Shown here: positions 8,710 through 17,996 of the stretch, piece by piece
Position numbering within the stretch: the first letter of the stretch is position 1
How the letters are laid out: every line of letters starts with the position of its first letter
Source of the DNA: Nostoc sp. S4
GTDB lineage: Bacteria; Cyanobacteriota; Cyanobacteriia; Cyanobacteriales; Nostocaceae
DNA: 64,000 bases
Direction: 5' to 3'
NCBI GenBank assembly: GCA_029379225.1
Contig: JAQYWR010000012.1
Coordinates: 1 to 64,000, forward strand
The notes under the pieces: model-generated
Database searches by the model: none
The model's input: the letters and a program-made list of their open reading frames with translations, nothing else
Told to the model about the DNA's origin: nothing
Made by a program: the position numbers and the translations under genes

Positions 8710-9669
8710 TTACTGCATTTCGGCATAGGCTTCATAAACACCCTTGACGTTGTACCAGTTGAGAAAAATTCGGGCAATTTCTAAAGCCAGTTGAGGTTTA
8801 CCTAAGTTAATCAACCATTGCAAAAATGGAGCCATTGTCCGTTCGTTTAGTGCGCCATTGAGTGAAAGAATACCCCAAAGTAAGCGATGCAGCCAAGTCA
8901 TTTGAATCATCATTCGCACTTCCCATGTGGGATGTTTTTGATAAAACAAAACTCCCATGCGTCCGCGTTGAATTTCTTTGTCGATTAAGCTTTTAATTTG
9001 TTCTAAGTTAAATGGTGGATGCCAGTGATAGCCAACAGCTTCCGGACATTTAATTAGTGTCAAACCTAGTTTTTTCAGCCGCACACCTAATTCTAAATCT
9101 TCCCAACCATAAAGTTGGAAACTAGTGTCAAAAAGTCCAGCTTTTTCTAACCAATGTTTGGGAATTGCTACATTTCCCGTAGCAAAAAAAGCCGCTGAAA
9201 AATCAGTGACTTTGTAGGGTTCAGCCGTTGGGTTGTTGAAATTACAAGTATTAATAACTGCGCCGTAGGTGAAAAAGCGATCGCTTCCCAATTTATCTTT
9301 CCCCTGCATAAGTGCGTTACCATGAGCTTGCAGGAAATTCTTCAGCACTACTAAATCACTATCAATAAAAATAATTGTGTCTCCTAGCGCCTGTTCTACT
9401 CCCAAATTTCGCGCCGCAGCTGGGCCAGCATGATTTTGCTCAAACCATCGCACATGGGGAAACTCTTGTTTGTGTCCTGCTAACCACTCCAATGTGCCAT
9501 CAGTAGAACCATCATCCACCAAGACAATCTCATAACCAATAACTGAACTTGGCTGACTTAACTCTTGCATCTCCAAAGCACGGAGGCACTTTTCTAAAAT
9601 CGGTTGGCGATTATAAGTCGGTATCACAACGCTGAAAAACACAGTCTCACCCATAACACATTTATCCAT
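8710..9669 (-). CDS. Family 2 glycosyltransferase
   Basis: This is a GT-A fold glycosyltransferase of family 2, which adds sugars from nucleotide donors to polysaccharide or glycan acceptors. The N-terminal motif VVIPTYNRQPILEKCLRALE, the VDDGSTDGT nucleotide-binding motif, the metal-binding IDSD (near residue 103) and the acceptor-side motif YGWEDLELGVRLKKLG are all visible. No membrane helix is evident in the 319 residues, so it is probably cytosolic or peripheral. The acceptor cannot be told from context, because the neighbours are a caspase-like gene and a phoX-type gene. Confidence 0.92.
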   Translation of the reverse strand: MDKCVMGETVFFSVVIPTYNRQPILEKCLRALEMQELSQPSSVIGYEIVLVDDGSTDGTLEWLAGHKQEFPHVRWFEQNHAGPAAARNLGVEQALGDTIIFIDSDLVVLKNFLQAHGNALMQGKDKLGSDRFFTYGAVINTCNFNNPTAEPYKVTDFSAAFFATGNVAIPKHWLEKAGLFDTSFQLYGWEDLELGVRLKKLGLTLIKCPEAVGYHWHPPFNLEQIKSLIDKEIQRGRMGVLFYQKHPTWEVRMMIQMTWLHRLLWGILSLNGALNERTMAPFLQWLINLGKPQLALEIARIFLNWYNVKGVYEAYAEMQ

Positions 9670-9995
9670 CTCCAGGATAGGACAGATGGGGCACTGACTC
9701 TGTTCCTTACCTGATAACTTCTGATTCGGAAATTTCCTACACTTTAGTCAAGTAGACAAGAAATCTCTATTAATCAAGATATAACCTAGCATTAATTTTT
9801 GCTCATTAGATTATGTGACAAACTGGAAAATTTTTGTCTAGTTAAGTGACCTAAATAACAAACAAGCTTTTGTTAAGAACAGGTTATTGACTATTCAAAA
9901 TCTGTGGCATTTCACGTCAAGAATTGATGGCTTTTTCTGTCAGTAATCAAGATTTGCCTTTACGAGATTTTTTTGTCACAAGAGAGGAGAGTTTG
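9670..9995. promoter_or_regulatory. Intergenic region upstream of phoX-type gene with possible Pho box
   Basis: This gap between divergent genes includes TTGTTAAG-AAC-AGGTTATT at 9870-9888, two 8-mers spaced by 3 bp. Read on the minus strand they are AATAACCT and CTTAACAA, close to the cyanobacterial Pho box unit (PyTTAACC(T/A)). A possible third, weak unit adjoins. The match is imperfect and the call is tentative. Confidence 0.35.
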
Positions 9996-12356
9996 ATGTC
10001 TACATTTAGTCGCAGACAAATTTTAGTATTTTTTGCTGGCAGTGCTGGTGCTGCTGTGTTGGGAGACACCATTCTAGATGGTATTTCTAATATTGCAGGA
10101 GCAAATAATACGCCATTGAGCTTTACACCAGTACGTTTACCTCATCCGCTACCTGTTTATCAACAGCAAAAAAGTTTCTTGCCAACGGGAATCGGTCAGG
10201 GACAGGTACTTAATCCATCTGCAAATACGAAGTTAAATAGCTACAACGTAGTTGATGATCTGGTAGTACCACCAGAGTACGATCGCTATGTAATTATAAG
10301 TTGGGGCGATCGCGTATTTCCCAACAGCGATGATTATTTCGGCTATAACAACGACTATACAGGTTTTATTCCCCTTGGCAGAACCAACGATGTAGGCTAT
10401 CTGTGGGTCAATCACGAATACGTGAGTTTTCCTTTTTCCGATCTAGCACCAGAAGCCCCAGCTGATGTTAAAGGATTGCTTACCACCTTTGAATCAGTTA
10501 TTGGCTGGGCTTTACCTGCCACTAGAGGTCTTGAATTTGATGGGGAAGTTCTATATAACTTAGGCGGTTCAATAGTCCGTATCTCCAGCCGTAATTCTAA
10601 TAACCGTTATGCTGTGGTTAAAGGTGATGCGAGAAATCGCCGCCTTCACGGTCTGTCTGGGTTGGGAATTAATAGCCAAAGAACTGATGAATATAAAAAT
10701 GTCACCTCTTGGGGAAGTCGCAGTTACCAAAAAGGCGACCAAAATTATTTAATCGCAACTGGCCCAGCCGCCACCCAAGTATTTAACCTCTCCTTGGATG
10801 GACTAGGTAACAAAATTATTGGCACTGCCTTTAACTGTTCTGGTGGTACAACTCCTTGGGGAACTATTTTAAGTGGTGAAGAAAACTTTCAAGGAAGTGC
10901 GGCAGCTTTCGTTGGTGTTACAGAATCAGTCAACCCTAATGGAACTCAAACAGGTTATACCGATGGTACTACAGGCAAAACCTTCGGCTTAGTTGGGGAA
11001 AAATACGGTTGGATTGTAGAAATTGACCCCGTTAATCCAAATTTCCGCCCTCGCAAACATACTTCATTGGGTCGTTTTCGCCATGAAAACGTCGCCATCC
11101 GTGCCGAAGCTCGGAAGCCATTAATCGCCTACATGGGTGATGATAGGCGTGGGGGACACACCTGGAAATTCGTCAGTGCAGGTGTGATTTCTTCACCAAC
11201 CAGCAAAGCCAACAGCAGTTTGTGGGAAAGTGGTACTTTATATGTCGCCCGCTACAATCCAAATGGTACGGGTCAATGGATACCCTTAAATTTAAATAGT
11301 CCCACCAATCCTATTGCGCCATCAGTAATTTCTTCTGTGGAGTTTGCCGCTTTGGGTTCGGCTCAAAGAAATGGTCTTTTACCCCTACCAAAACGCAATG
11401 GAATTGCAGGTCAAACCACAGATGGGGGTTCCCTCGCAGTCGATCGCACCAATGAAGCAGTTATACTACCTGCTTATCAAAGTAAAAAGCTATCTGATTT
11501 CTACCCTTCCCAAGGTGCTATTCTCGCTGATGCTTTCTTAGCAGCCAACTTGGCTGGCGGCACCCCCACCGCACGTCCAGAAGATATAGAAGTTCATCCA
11601 ACCACCAAAGAAGTGTTTATTTCCTATACTGATGGTGCGCCAGGAGGCGACGGTTATCCAGATTCCCGGATTTTCCAGGTTGCCAAGTTAAGTACAGATC
11701 CAAACGCAACGCAGCAATCGGGAGGATTGTACAAGATTATTGAAGATAGTGCTGATAGTACAGGTCTAACATTCCATTGGCAGAGATTTGCCCAAGGAGG
11801 AGAAGCCGGGTCGATTTCTGGTGCTGGTTTTGCCAATGTGGATAACCTAGTATTCGACAATAAGGCAAATATTTGGGGTGTGACGGATATGTCTACCACC
11901 ACTCATAATGGTTTTAATGTCGGTGCAGCCGGCACTGTAACTATCATCGACCATACAGCCAGTGGTAATGTTTCCAACTTGACAGGAGTTTTCGGTAATA
12001 ACTGGCTATTTTACATTCCTACTACTGGTACTCATGCAGGAGAGCTAATACCTTTTGCTCAAGGCCCAGTACGCTGTGAGATGACTGGTCCAACTTTTGT
12101 GGAAGACACTCTGATTATTTCGGTACAGCATCCCGGTGAAGATAGCCCAGTCAACGATGGTACGACACTGAGTCGTGATATTGAAATACTGAATTTGAAT
12201 GGTATTACATTTAATCAGGCTCGTACTGTACCTCGTGGCAGTAGTTGGCCAACTAACATCCCAACCGCTGATGGTGGTAAGGGTCAACCTAAAGGTCTTC
12301 CCAAACCATCTGTGATTGCCATCAGACGTAAGAATCCTACTGGTAGTTTTACTTAA
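9996..12356 (+). CDS. PhoX-type (DUF839) secreted phosphatase, Tat substrate
   Basis: This is a PhoX-family, probably Ca2+/Fe-dependent alkaline phosphatase that releases phosphate from organic esters outside the cytoplasm. The start at 9996 was chosen because a strong RBS (GAGGAGA) stands 5 bp upstream. It gives MSTFSRRQILVFFAGSAGAA, a typical twin-arginine signal peptide. The ORF track start at 9924 would put 24 residues before the Tat motif. The family motif region is visible: WVNHEYVS near residue 150, GTTPWGTILSGEENF near residue 290, GRFRHENVA and AYMGDDRRGGHTWKFVS. Length is 786 residues. A terminator hairpin separates it from the convergent PEP-CTERM gene. Phosphate regulation is likely but only weakly supported upstream. 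Confidence 0.9.
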   Translation: MSTFSRRQILVFFAGSAGAAVLGDTILDGISNIAGANNTPLSFTPVRLPHPLPVYQQQKSFLPTGIGQGQVLNPSANTKLNSYNVVDDLVVPPEYDRYVIISWGDRVFPNSDDYFGYNNDYTGFIPLGRTNDVGYLWVNHEYVSFPFSDLAPEAPADVKGLLTTFESVIGWALPATRGLEFDGEVLYNLGGSIVRISSRNSNNRYAVVKGDARNRRLHGLSGLGINSQRTDEYKNVTSWGSRSYQKGDQNYLIATGPAATQVFNLSLDGLGNKIIGTAFNCSGGTTPWGTILSGEENFQGSAAAFVGVTESVNPNGTQTGYTDGTTGKTFGLVGEKYGWIVEIDPVNPNFRPRKHTSLGRFRHENVAIRAEARKPLIAYMGDDRRGGHTWKFVSAGVISSPTSKANSSLWESGTLYVARYNPNGTGQWIPLNLNSPTNPIAPSVISSVEFAALGSAQRNGLLPLPKRNGIAGQTTDGGSLAVDRTNEAVILPAYQSKKLSDFYPSQGAILADAFLAANLAGGTPTARPEDIEVHPTTKEVFISYTDGAPGGDGYPDSRIFQVAKLSTDPNATQQSGGLYKIIEDSADSTGLTFHWQRFAQGGEAGSISGAGFANVDNLVFDNKANIWGVTDMSTTTHNGFNVGAAGTVTIIDHTASGNVSNLTGVFGNNWLFYIPTTGTHAGELIPFAQGPVRCEMTGPTFVEDTLIISVQHPGEDSPVNDGTTLSRDIEILNLNGITFNQARTVPRGSSWPTNIPTADGGKGQPKGLPKPSVIAIRRKNPTGSFT

Positions 12357-12367
12357 AAATGTATGTA

Positions 12368-12394
12368 TAGAGGCGTTAAATTATAACGTCTCTA
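12368..12394. terminator. Bidirectional hairpin between convergent genes
   Basis: TAGAGGCGTTA and TAACGTCTCTA form an 11-bp stem (one mismatch) with a 5-nt loop. It lies between the stop codons of the phoX-type gene and the PEP-CTERM gene and is followed by GTTAATTTT. The position fits a shared terminator. Confidence 0.6.
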
Positions 12395-12414
12395 CGTTAA
12401 TTTTCATGCTGACT

Positions 12415-12975
12415 CTAATTTGCTAGTCCAGATACTTTTTTCTTGCGCTTCATTCCCAAGGCCATAGCACCAGCGATCGCTGTCCCACCAATAGTCATCG
12501 GTTCTGGTACTGATGTACTCTTAGTGTAGGTTACTCTACCCACCTCTGTTGTAGACAATAAGTCAGCACTGAGAATGCTATAAAATTTTGTTCCTCCTGT
12601 ATTTGGATTACCTGGGTCGTTACCAATAAAAAATCGATCTTCAACCAAATAACTCAGTCCTGACAGATTGCCATTTGTAAAGGTGACTACAGGAGATGCT
12701 GGGTAATCAAAATCACTTGCCTGCGTATATTGAGTACCCAAGTAGTCAAACAAAATGGATAATCCATTGTTAACCTTTAAAGTTTCCTCACCTATCCCGG
12801 TTAAAGTTGAGTCATCATATTGAAAAGAGCCAAAATATTGACCGGGGTTATCGCCAGATGTCGCATTCACGGTGAAACCGTAATTAACCAAGGCAGCTTG
12901 TGTTGGTTTAGCTACAGCAGCAACCAAGATAGCAACTGCAAAAGCAGCAATGCTAATATCTTTAGCTAATTTCAT
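12415..12975 (-). CDS. PEP-CTERM sorting-domain protein
   Basis: This is a secreted protein of unknown function with an N-terminal signal peptide (MKLAKDISIAAFAVAILVAA...). At its C-terminus are a VPEP motif (SVPEPMTIGG), a short hydrophobic helix (GTAIAGAMALG) and a basic tail (MKRKKK), the hallmark of the PEP-CTERM/exosortase sorting signal. The mature part is about 130 residues, polar and probably beta-rich. The start at 12975 is chosen over the longer TTG-initiated frame because GGAGT stands 8 bp upstream of this ATG and the signal peptide then begins properly. Confidence 0.85.
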   Translation of the reverse strand: MKLAKDISIAAFAVAILVAAVAKPTQAALVNYGFTVNATSGDNPGQYFGSFQYDDSTLTGIGEETLKVNNGLSILFDYLGTQYTQASDFDYPASPVVTFTNGNLSGLSYLVEDRFFIGNDPGNPNTGGTKFYSILSADLLSTTEVGRVTYTKSTSVPEPMTIGGTAIAGAMALGMKRKKKVSGLAN

Positions 12976-13243
12976 TAGAAAATACTCCAAAGCTCAAAAA
13001 TGAATAATTTTGTAGTTTCACTTAAATAAGCTTTGAACCAATGTATATAGGTTAAGAAATAACCAACAAAAGATGATCTTCGTTAAAAACCAGATCAAAA
13101 AATATTTGATCGGTTTATGAGCAGACTGGGATCTGAATTCTAACTCCTAACTCCTGCTATAGGTTGTTGCATGAAGAAAGTATATATGGATTAGTTTCGA
13201 TATAATAATGACTCATTCTTTGTTTTCCTAACTGGAGAAATTA

Positions 13244-14446
13244 ATGGGTCGCGCCAAAAAGGTTGTTCTGGCATATTCTGGCGGAGTAGATACCTCAGTT
13301 TGCATCCCTTACCTAAAACATGAGTGGGGTGTGGAAGAGGTAATTACCCTAGCAGCAGATTTGGGTCAGGGAGATGAATTAGAGCCAATCAGAGAAAAAG
13401 CTCTCAAATCGGGTGCAAGTGAATCCTTAGTAGCTGATGTTAAAGACAGCTTTGTTAAAGATTACGCTTTTGGAGCAATTCAAGCCAACGCCCTTTATGA
13501 AAATCGTTATCCTCTAGGAACTGCCCTTGCCCGGCCGCTGATTGCTAAGGTATTAGTAGAAACAGCCGAAAAATATGGTGCTGATGCGATCGCTCACGGC
13601 TGTACTGGTAAAGGTAACGATCAAGTTCGTTTCGATGTTTCTGTTGCTGCTCTCAACCCCAACCTGAAGATCCTTGCACCAGCCAGAGAATGGGGAATGA
13701 GCCGCGAGCAAACCATCGCCTATGGTGAAAAGTTTGGTATTCCTTCACCAGTCAAAAAATCTTCTCCTTACAGCATTGACAAGAATTTGCTCGGTCGTAG
13801 TATTGAAGCTGGTTTACTCGAAGATCCCTCATTCGAGCCACCAGAAGAAATCTATGAGATGACTAAAGCCATCGCTCACACTCCCAATGAACCAGAGTAC
13901 ATCGAAATTGGTTTCTATCGTGGTATTCCCACCACACTTAATGGTTTAACTAAAAAGCCGACCGAGTTAATTGAACAACTTAATCAGCTTGTAGGAAATC
14001 ATGGTGTCGGACGGATTGATATGATCGAAAACCGTCTAGTGGGCATCAAATCACGGGAAATCTACGAATCACCTGCGATGTTAGTTTTAATTCAGGCACA
14101 TAGGGATTTGGAAAGTTTGACTCTTACAGCAGATGTTACTCATTACAAGCGTGGGATTGAAGAAACTTACAGCCAAATCGTTTATAACGGCCTGTGGTAC
14201 AGTCCACTCAAAGCTGCACTGGATGCTTTTATTCAAAAAACACAAGAGCAAGTATCTGGAACTGTGCGCGTGAAGTTGTTTAAGGGTAATGCCACCATAG
14301 TTGGACGCTCTAGCGATAATTCCCTCTATAGTCCTGATTTAGCAACCTACGGAGCCGAAGATCGATTCGATCATAAAGCTGCTGAAGGCTTTATCTATGT
14401 TTGGGGACTACCAACTCGTATTTGGTCGCAGTTAACTAAGGGTTAG
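13244..14446 (+). CDS. argG: Argininosuccinate synthase
   Basis: This enzyme joins citrulline and aspartate using ATP, the penultimate step of arginine synthesis, which in cyanobacteria also feeds cyanophycin. The P-loop pyrophosphatase motif [10 protein letters not shown] is at residues ~10-19. [27 protein letters not shown] and [15 protein letters not shown] are the expected substrate-binding blocks. The 400-residue length is normal for the family. The ATG at 13244 is preceded by GGAGAA. It stands alone, with no other arg gene beside it. Confidence 0.98.
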   Translation: MGRAKKVVLAYSGGVDTSVCIPYLKHEWGVEEVITLAADLGQGDELEPIREKALKSGASESLVADVKDSFVKDYAFGAIQANALYENRYPLGTALARPLIAKVLVETAEKYGADAIAHGCTGKGNDQVRFDVSVAALNPNLKILAPAREWGMSREQTIAYGEKFGIPSPVKKSSPYSIDKNLLGRSIEAGLLEDPSFEPPEEIYEMTKAIAHTPNEPEYIEIGFYRGIPTTLNGLTKKPTELIEQLNQLVGNHGVGRIDMIENRLVGIKSREIYESPAMLVLIQAHRDLESLTLTADVTHYKRGIEETYSQIVYNGLWYSPLKAALDAFIQKTQEQVSGTVRVKLFKGNATIVGRSSDNSLYSPDLATYGAEDRFDHKAAEGFIYVWGLPTRIWSQLTKG

Positions 14447-14572
14447 GGAGACGCAAAGAGTGGGAGACGCTCCGATCTGAAGACGCGACAACACAGAGAG
14501 TGTTTGCGATCGATTCCCTGCATCCCCTTTGGCGATGTCTGTGTGTCAGAGCGTCTTTATGTCTGCTCCCTC

Positions 14573-14641
14573 ATATCATGTCCGTTTAAAGAACTATCAT
14601 TTAGGCGATTTTAATCACAAGTAATTAACGGGACATGATAT
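14573..14641. repeat. 69-bp inverted-repeat (MITE-like) element
   Basis: ATATCATGTCCGTT (14573-14586) and AACGGGACATGATAT (14627-14641) are near-perfect terminal inverted repeats around a ~40-bp AT-rich centre. The right end abuts the dedA stop codon. The size and ends resemble a MITE, but I see no clear target-site duplication. It could also serve as a terminator hairpin between the convergent argG and dedA genes. Confidence 0.6.
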
Positions 14642-15273
14642 CACTCTTCATTGCCCATTTGTTTAACTTGACGAGACTCTAACCACACTGGTACGAAAAT
14701 TAAAGCTGCCAGGATCAGTAGTGCTACGATCGCAAATTTACTCGCCCAAGCAACCAATTGTTCTAAGGAGATAATTTTGCCAGCAAAGAAAGCTAATGTC
14801 ACCATTAAACTAGCCCAAGCAACTGCTCCTAACAAGTTATATAAAAAGAATTTTCTGAACGGCATTTCGGCTATACCAGCTAGTGGTGCAGCCAAAATCC
14901 GCAGCAATGCCACAAAACGTCCGACAAATACTGCTTTTGCACTATTTTGACTAAATTGCTCTTTAATATTCAACATTCGCACTTCCGAAATCCGAAAGAT
15001 GCTACCAACTTTTACCAGGAAAGCCCAACCGCTAACTCTACCAATCCAATAACCACAAACCCCCCCAATTACAGCACCCATAATTGCGTTACCGAGAACC
15101 AGCCAGAAATTCAGTTCCTCGCTACCAGCTAAAAATCCACCCACTAAGGTTACGGTTTCGCCTGGAACAGGAATGCCTAAATTTTCTAGCAAAATTCCCA
15201 AAAAAATTGCCCAATAGCCGTAGTTGTGGGCGACTTCCTGGATATTTTCTAGTGAAATCAGTTCTAAAGACAT
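14641..15273 (-). CDS. DedA/SNARE-associated family membrane protein
   Basis: This is an inner-membrane protein of the DedA family, members of which act in lipid (undecaprenyl-phosphate or phospholipid) translocation and proton homeostasis. The diagnostic stretches are visible: LENLGIPVPGETVTLVGGF near residue 28, GAVIGGVCGYWIGR near residue 65, and FVGRFVALLRILAAPLAGIAEMP near residue 116. About five hydrophobic helices can be counted. The length of 210 residues is normal. It is convergent with argG, and its stop codon overlaps the end of a short inverted-repeat element. Confidence 0.93.
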   Translation of the reverse strand: MSLELISLENIQEVAHNYGYWAIFLGILLENLGIPVPGETVTLVGGFLAGSEELNFWLVLGNAIMGAVIGGVCGYWIGRVSGWAFLVKVGSIFRISEVRMLNIKEQFSQNSAKAVFVGRFVALLRILAAPLAGIAEMPFRKFFLYNLLGAVAWASLMVTLAFFAGKIISLEQLVAWASKFAIVALLILAALIFVPVWLESRQVKQMGNEE

Positions 15274-15754
15274 CCCGCACCGCCGTCTTTACAAATTTTT
15301 ACTTTTACTATATCTTTGCTTGTTTTTGGCTAGGCTGTCAATGCAAACCGCTACATAGATTTATTAAGTCAATTTTAATTCGCCATTATATTTTTATCTA
15401 TGGTGATTATCAAATTTGGACTATTAATTCTCATATTTTTAGCATTCACTACCACAAAGCTATACGTTTTTTAAAAAAATAAAAAATATTTATAAAAAAT
15501 TTATAAATATCTAGTTAAATTATGAAAATTGTGTAAAAGACGCAGTTGATACCGAATTTGTTAGGCGCTTATGCCTATATTGGGAAAAGTTATTACAAAT
15601 TATACGACATGAATACTGAAAAAAGCTCTCTCAATTTCACGGCTGGAATTACCTAAATTTTCAGGTAAGACAGTGATTTTGCTGTTGAAAGAGAAAACGT
15701 ATTTATGTCTTTTTTTGGTTTTTTGTTAAGTGTTCCAACTACCCTGTTAAATTC
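15274..15754. other. AT-rich intergenic region
   Basis: This 481-bp gap lies between the divergent dedA and STAS genes. An extremely AT-rich stretch (about 15,465-15,530, with A-tracts that may bend DNA) and a small hairpin AGGC-N6-GCCT near 15,563 are visible. The 132-residue ORF of the track that enters it starts inside dedA on the opposite strand and has no coding character. No gene is supported. Confidence 0.5.
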
Positions 15755-16108
15755 ATGATTCTCACACAAGAACTTCAAGTGATTTTGTTCAAACCCCAAG
15801 CAAGCATCGATTTGGAAGTTGGTATGGCTTTGAGCGAACAGATGGCTGGAGTAGTGCCCGAACCCCATCAACTCTGGGTTATCGACTTAGCAGAAGTTAA
15901 TTTTATGGATAGTTCTGGTTTAGTTCCTCTAGTAAAAGGTTTAAAAGCTGCACGTCAGAGCGGTTGTCGTTTAGTTTTATGCAACGTGCAAACTCCTGTA
16001 AGATTAATTTTGGAACTTACCCAATTAGATACAGTATTTGAGATTTTTGACACTTACGAAGACATCTTTACCACTATTAAAGATAAGAGTCTGGTGCTAG
16101 CAGGCTAA
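15755..16108 (+). CDS. STAS-domain protein (anti-sigma factor antagonist-like)
   Basis: This is a single STAS domain of 117 residues, the fold of SpoIIAA/RsbV anti-anti-sigma factors, which are switched by serine phosphorylation. The motif VIDLAEVNFMDSSGLVPLVKG (about residues 44-64) contains the conserved D-S-S-G site of phosphorylation. No partner kinase or sigma factor gene is adjacent. The ATG start gives the usual beta-strand beginning. The last ~32 bp of the gene are duplicated downstream at 16,191-16,222. Confidence 0.93.
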   Translation: MILTQELQVILFKPQASIDLEVGMALSEQMAGVVPEPHQLWVIDLAEVNFMDSSGLVPLVKGLKAARQSGCRLVLCNVQTPVRLILELTQLDTVFEIFDTYEDIFTTIKDKSLVLAG

Positions 16109-16508
16109 TAAATAAATCTACCTTGAGAAGGATGGTGGAGTCAAGTGAATTTGCATTTATTTACACTATGTTGTGTATCCTCACCTCGTCTAAAGATAAC
16201 AGTCTGGTGCTAGCAGGCTAATCTCCTATTTTACCTAGAGAACAATATTGAGGAAAACTACGAGTTTTCCAGCTACTCATGTAGTATAGGAAATGACCAA
16301 AATTGGTTAAAACAGATGCAATTGTTTATTAGACTCCCCAGCCTCATGAAAGTACAGCTTTTCAAACATCCTTCGAGAGCAGTTTGAAAAGTCTATTGTC
16401 GTATACACATATTTTGGAATAACCCGATCAAAATCCTCTTTTTAACAAGACGAGTAAGGGTATCTACAGTTTTTAATCCATCAGCTACTACTTTGAAAAC
16501 ATCCTCAT
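16109..16508. repeat. Intergenic region with a copy of the STAS gene 3' end
   Basis: This 400-bp gap contains TAAAGATAACAGTCTGGTGC... at 16,191-16,222, a 31/32 match to the gene's own end at 16,078-16,109. The copy keeps the reading frame and stop (S-K-D-N-S-L-V-L-A-G-stop), with weaker similarity just before it. This looks like the remnant of a local duplication. The rest holds no gene that I can support. Confidence 0.75.
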
Positions 16509-17069
16509 TTAGGCATTCTGGGGAGTTGAAATTTGAGTTTGTTCAGATGCAGTCCGGGGAAAACTTGGCAAATCAATGCCGCTGTGACTAGCATTGCGGG
16601 TTTTAATTGCTAAGCGGTAACTAACACTTTGCAGTTCTGCTTGTAGTTGGCGGTTTTCCCGTTGTAACATTGCTACTTTTTCTCTGACTGGTGTCATCCG
16701 CTCCTCAAACTTCCGACGGTAAATTTGAGGCAACTCTTGGACTACCTGCTCCAACATCCGACTGCGATCGCTAAGTTCTTGAACTGACTGTCGCAATTGG
16801 TAAATTTCGGAGTCACGAGTTGATATTTGCTCTTGATAGAATCCTACCTGCTCTTCCACAGCTTGCAGCTGTTCTTGTAAAGCTTGTAACTGCGTGATAT
16901 CGCGCTCAACATCTGGTTGCTGGGGCATAAAATTTGTATTGCCTTTTACCAGCCGAAAGAGTTCTTGAGATAACTGTTGCACTAATTGATCGCGAAGTTG
17001 CAACTCTTGGCGTAGTTGCGATACTTCAGTCGAGAGAACTTGAATGTTGGGTGTATTAGATTGGCTCAC
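16509..17069 (-). CDS. Coiled-coil protein of unknown function
   Basis: I do not recognise this 186-residue protein. It is almost wholly helical with heptad-like patterns rich in Gln, Glu, Leu and Arg (for example LRQELQLRDQLVQQLSQELF and MLQRENRQLQAELQSVSYRL), so a long coiled coil spans residues ~5-155. A short Ser/Thr-rich tail follows. It has no signal peptide or membrane helix. It lies upstream of rpsF on the same strand but 190 bp away. A structural or scaffold role is plausible but not shown. Confidence 0.75.
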   Translation of the reverse strand: MSQSNTPNIQVLSTEVSQLRQELQLRDQLVQQLSQELFRLVKGNTNFMPQQPDVERDITQLQALQEQLQAVEEQVGFYQEQISTRDSEIYQLRQSVQELSDRSRMLEQVVQELPQIYRRKFEERMTPVREKVAMLQRENRQLQAELQSVSYRLAIKTRNASHSGIDLPSFPRTASEQTQISTPQNA

Positions 17070-17227
17070 AGTAGCTTACATCTCCCATTTGGTATCTTGT
17101 CCAATCTAAGGTATAACTGCGGGAGTACTACCTTTGGCAAGTATTTGTTAATTTAGCATTGCAAGCCAAGTTACTGGTAAAGAAAAAACAAAATTTTATT
17201 CAAGGGCATTGGACATTGGAAAGTAGA

Positions 17228-17258
17228 AAACTATTCCCTATGCCCTATGCCCTATGCC
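17228..17258. repeat. CCCTATG heptamer repeat
   Basis: CCCTATGCCCTATGCCCTATGCCCTATAC gives four heptamer units, directly beside the rpsF stop codon. It is another short tandem repeat of the Nostoc type. Confidence 0.8.
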
Positions 17259-17591
17259 CTATACAGTTGCATTCGCAGCCACTTTAGCAGGTTTAGTCTC
17301 TTCGAGTTCTTGCTTAATTGTCAGATAGCGAATCACTTCTTCACTTAAGCGCATAGCACGTTCAAAGGGAGCGATCGCAGTTGCAGGTGCAGTGTAGTTT
17401 AACTGGATATAAATCCCATCCCGGTGTCTTTTGATTTCATAAGCTAGACGACGCTTACCCCGATTTTGAATTTGGATCTCCTCAGCGCCTTGTTCGCGAA
17501 GCAAATTCTGATATTTAGTAACTGCTTGCTCTACTTGTTCGTCTCCCAAGTCAGGACGCAGGATGTACATTGTTTCGTAACTTGTAGTCAT
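17259..17591 (-). CDS. rpsF: 30S ribosomal protein S6
   Basis: S6 binds the central domain of 16S rRNA with S18. The sequence opens with [20 protein letters not shown] and contains the [23 protein letters not shown] core, both diagnostic of S6. The length of 110 residues is normal. AAGGAGACC stands directly upstream of its ATG. Neither rpsR nor ssb is next to it, as is common in cyanobacteria. Confidence 0.97.
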   Translation of the reverse strand: MTTSYETMYILRPDLGDEQVEQAVTKYQNLLREQGAEEIQIQNRGKRRLAYEIKRHRDGIYIQLNYTAPATAIAPFERAMRLSEEVIRYLTIKQELEETKPAKVAANATV

Positions 17592-17996
17592 TTTTTGGTC
17601 TCCTTATGGACAAAAATGGTCGCTAGTGTCAATTTATACTAATATTATAAAAATACTAGTATCGCTCAACATCTGAAGCAACAAGGAACTATAATCTTAC
17701 CAGTTTTCAATTTGAATCATTAGCCAATCCGCCGAACTTTGGATTTCATTTCTTGGATGTCCCTAATGAAATACTAGGTCGGCCGCCGACCCCCAGATTA
17801 ATGCAAGCAAGTAAGAATCCAGCTTTTGGTGTTCGCCAGCAAATCGATCTAGCTATCAGCTTAGCCTTTCCCCAAGGACATCTGTAGCGATCGCTTTTTT
17901 GCTCAAGGCTCAATCGGTTCGCCAAAAAGCTAACTGAGGATTGCTACTGGGCGTTTACAAGTTTTAATAAAAAACAAAAGGATATCGATCGAGGTT
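17592..17996. other. Intergenic region with GC-rich palindrome
   Basis: This 405-bp gap lies between divergent genes. GGTCGGC-C-GCCGACC at 17,777-17,791 is a perfect 7-bp-arm palindrome. Promoters for rpsF and the FAH-type gene must lie here. No gene, RNA or riboswitch is recognisable. Confidence 0.45.

Noticed and set aside
15084-15482. 132-residue plus-strand ORF
   Set aside because: It begins antisense inside dedA and runs into AT-rich intergenic DNA, with no recognisable domain or RBS.
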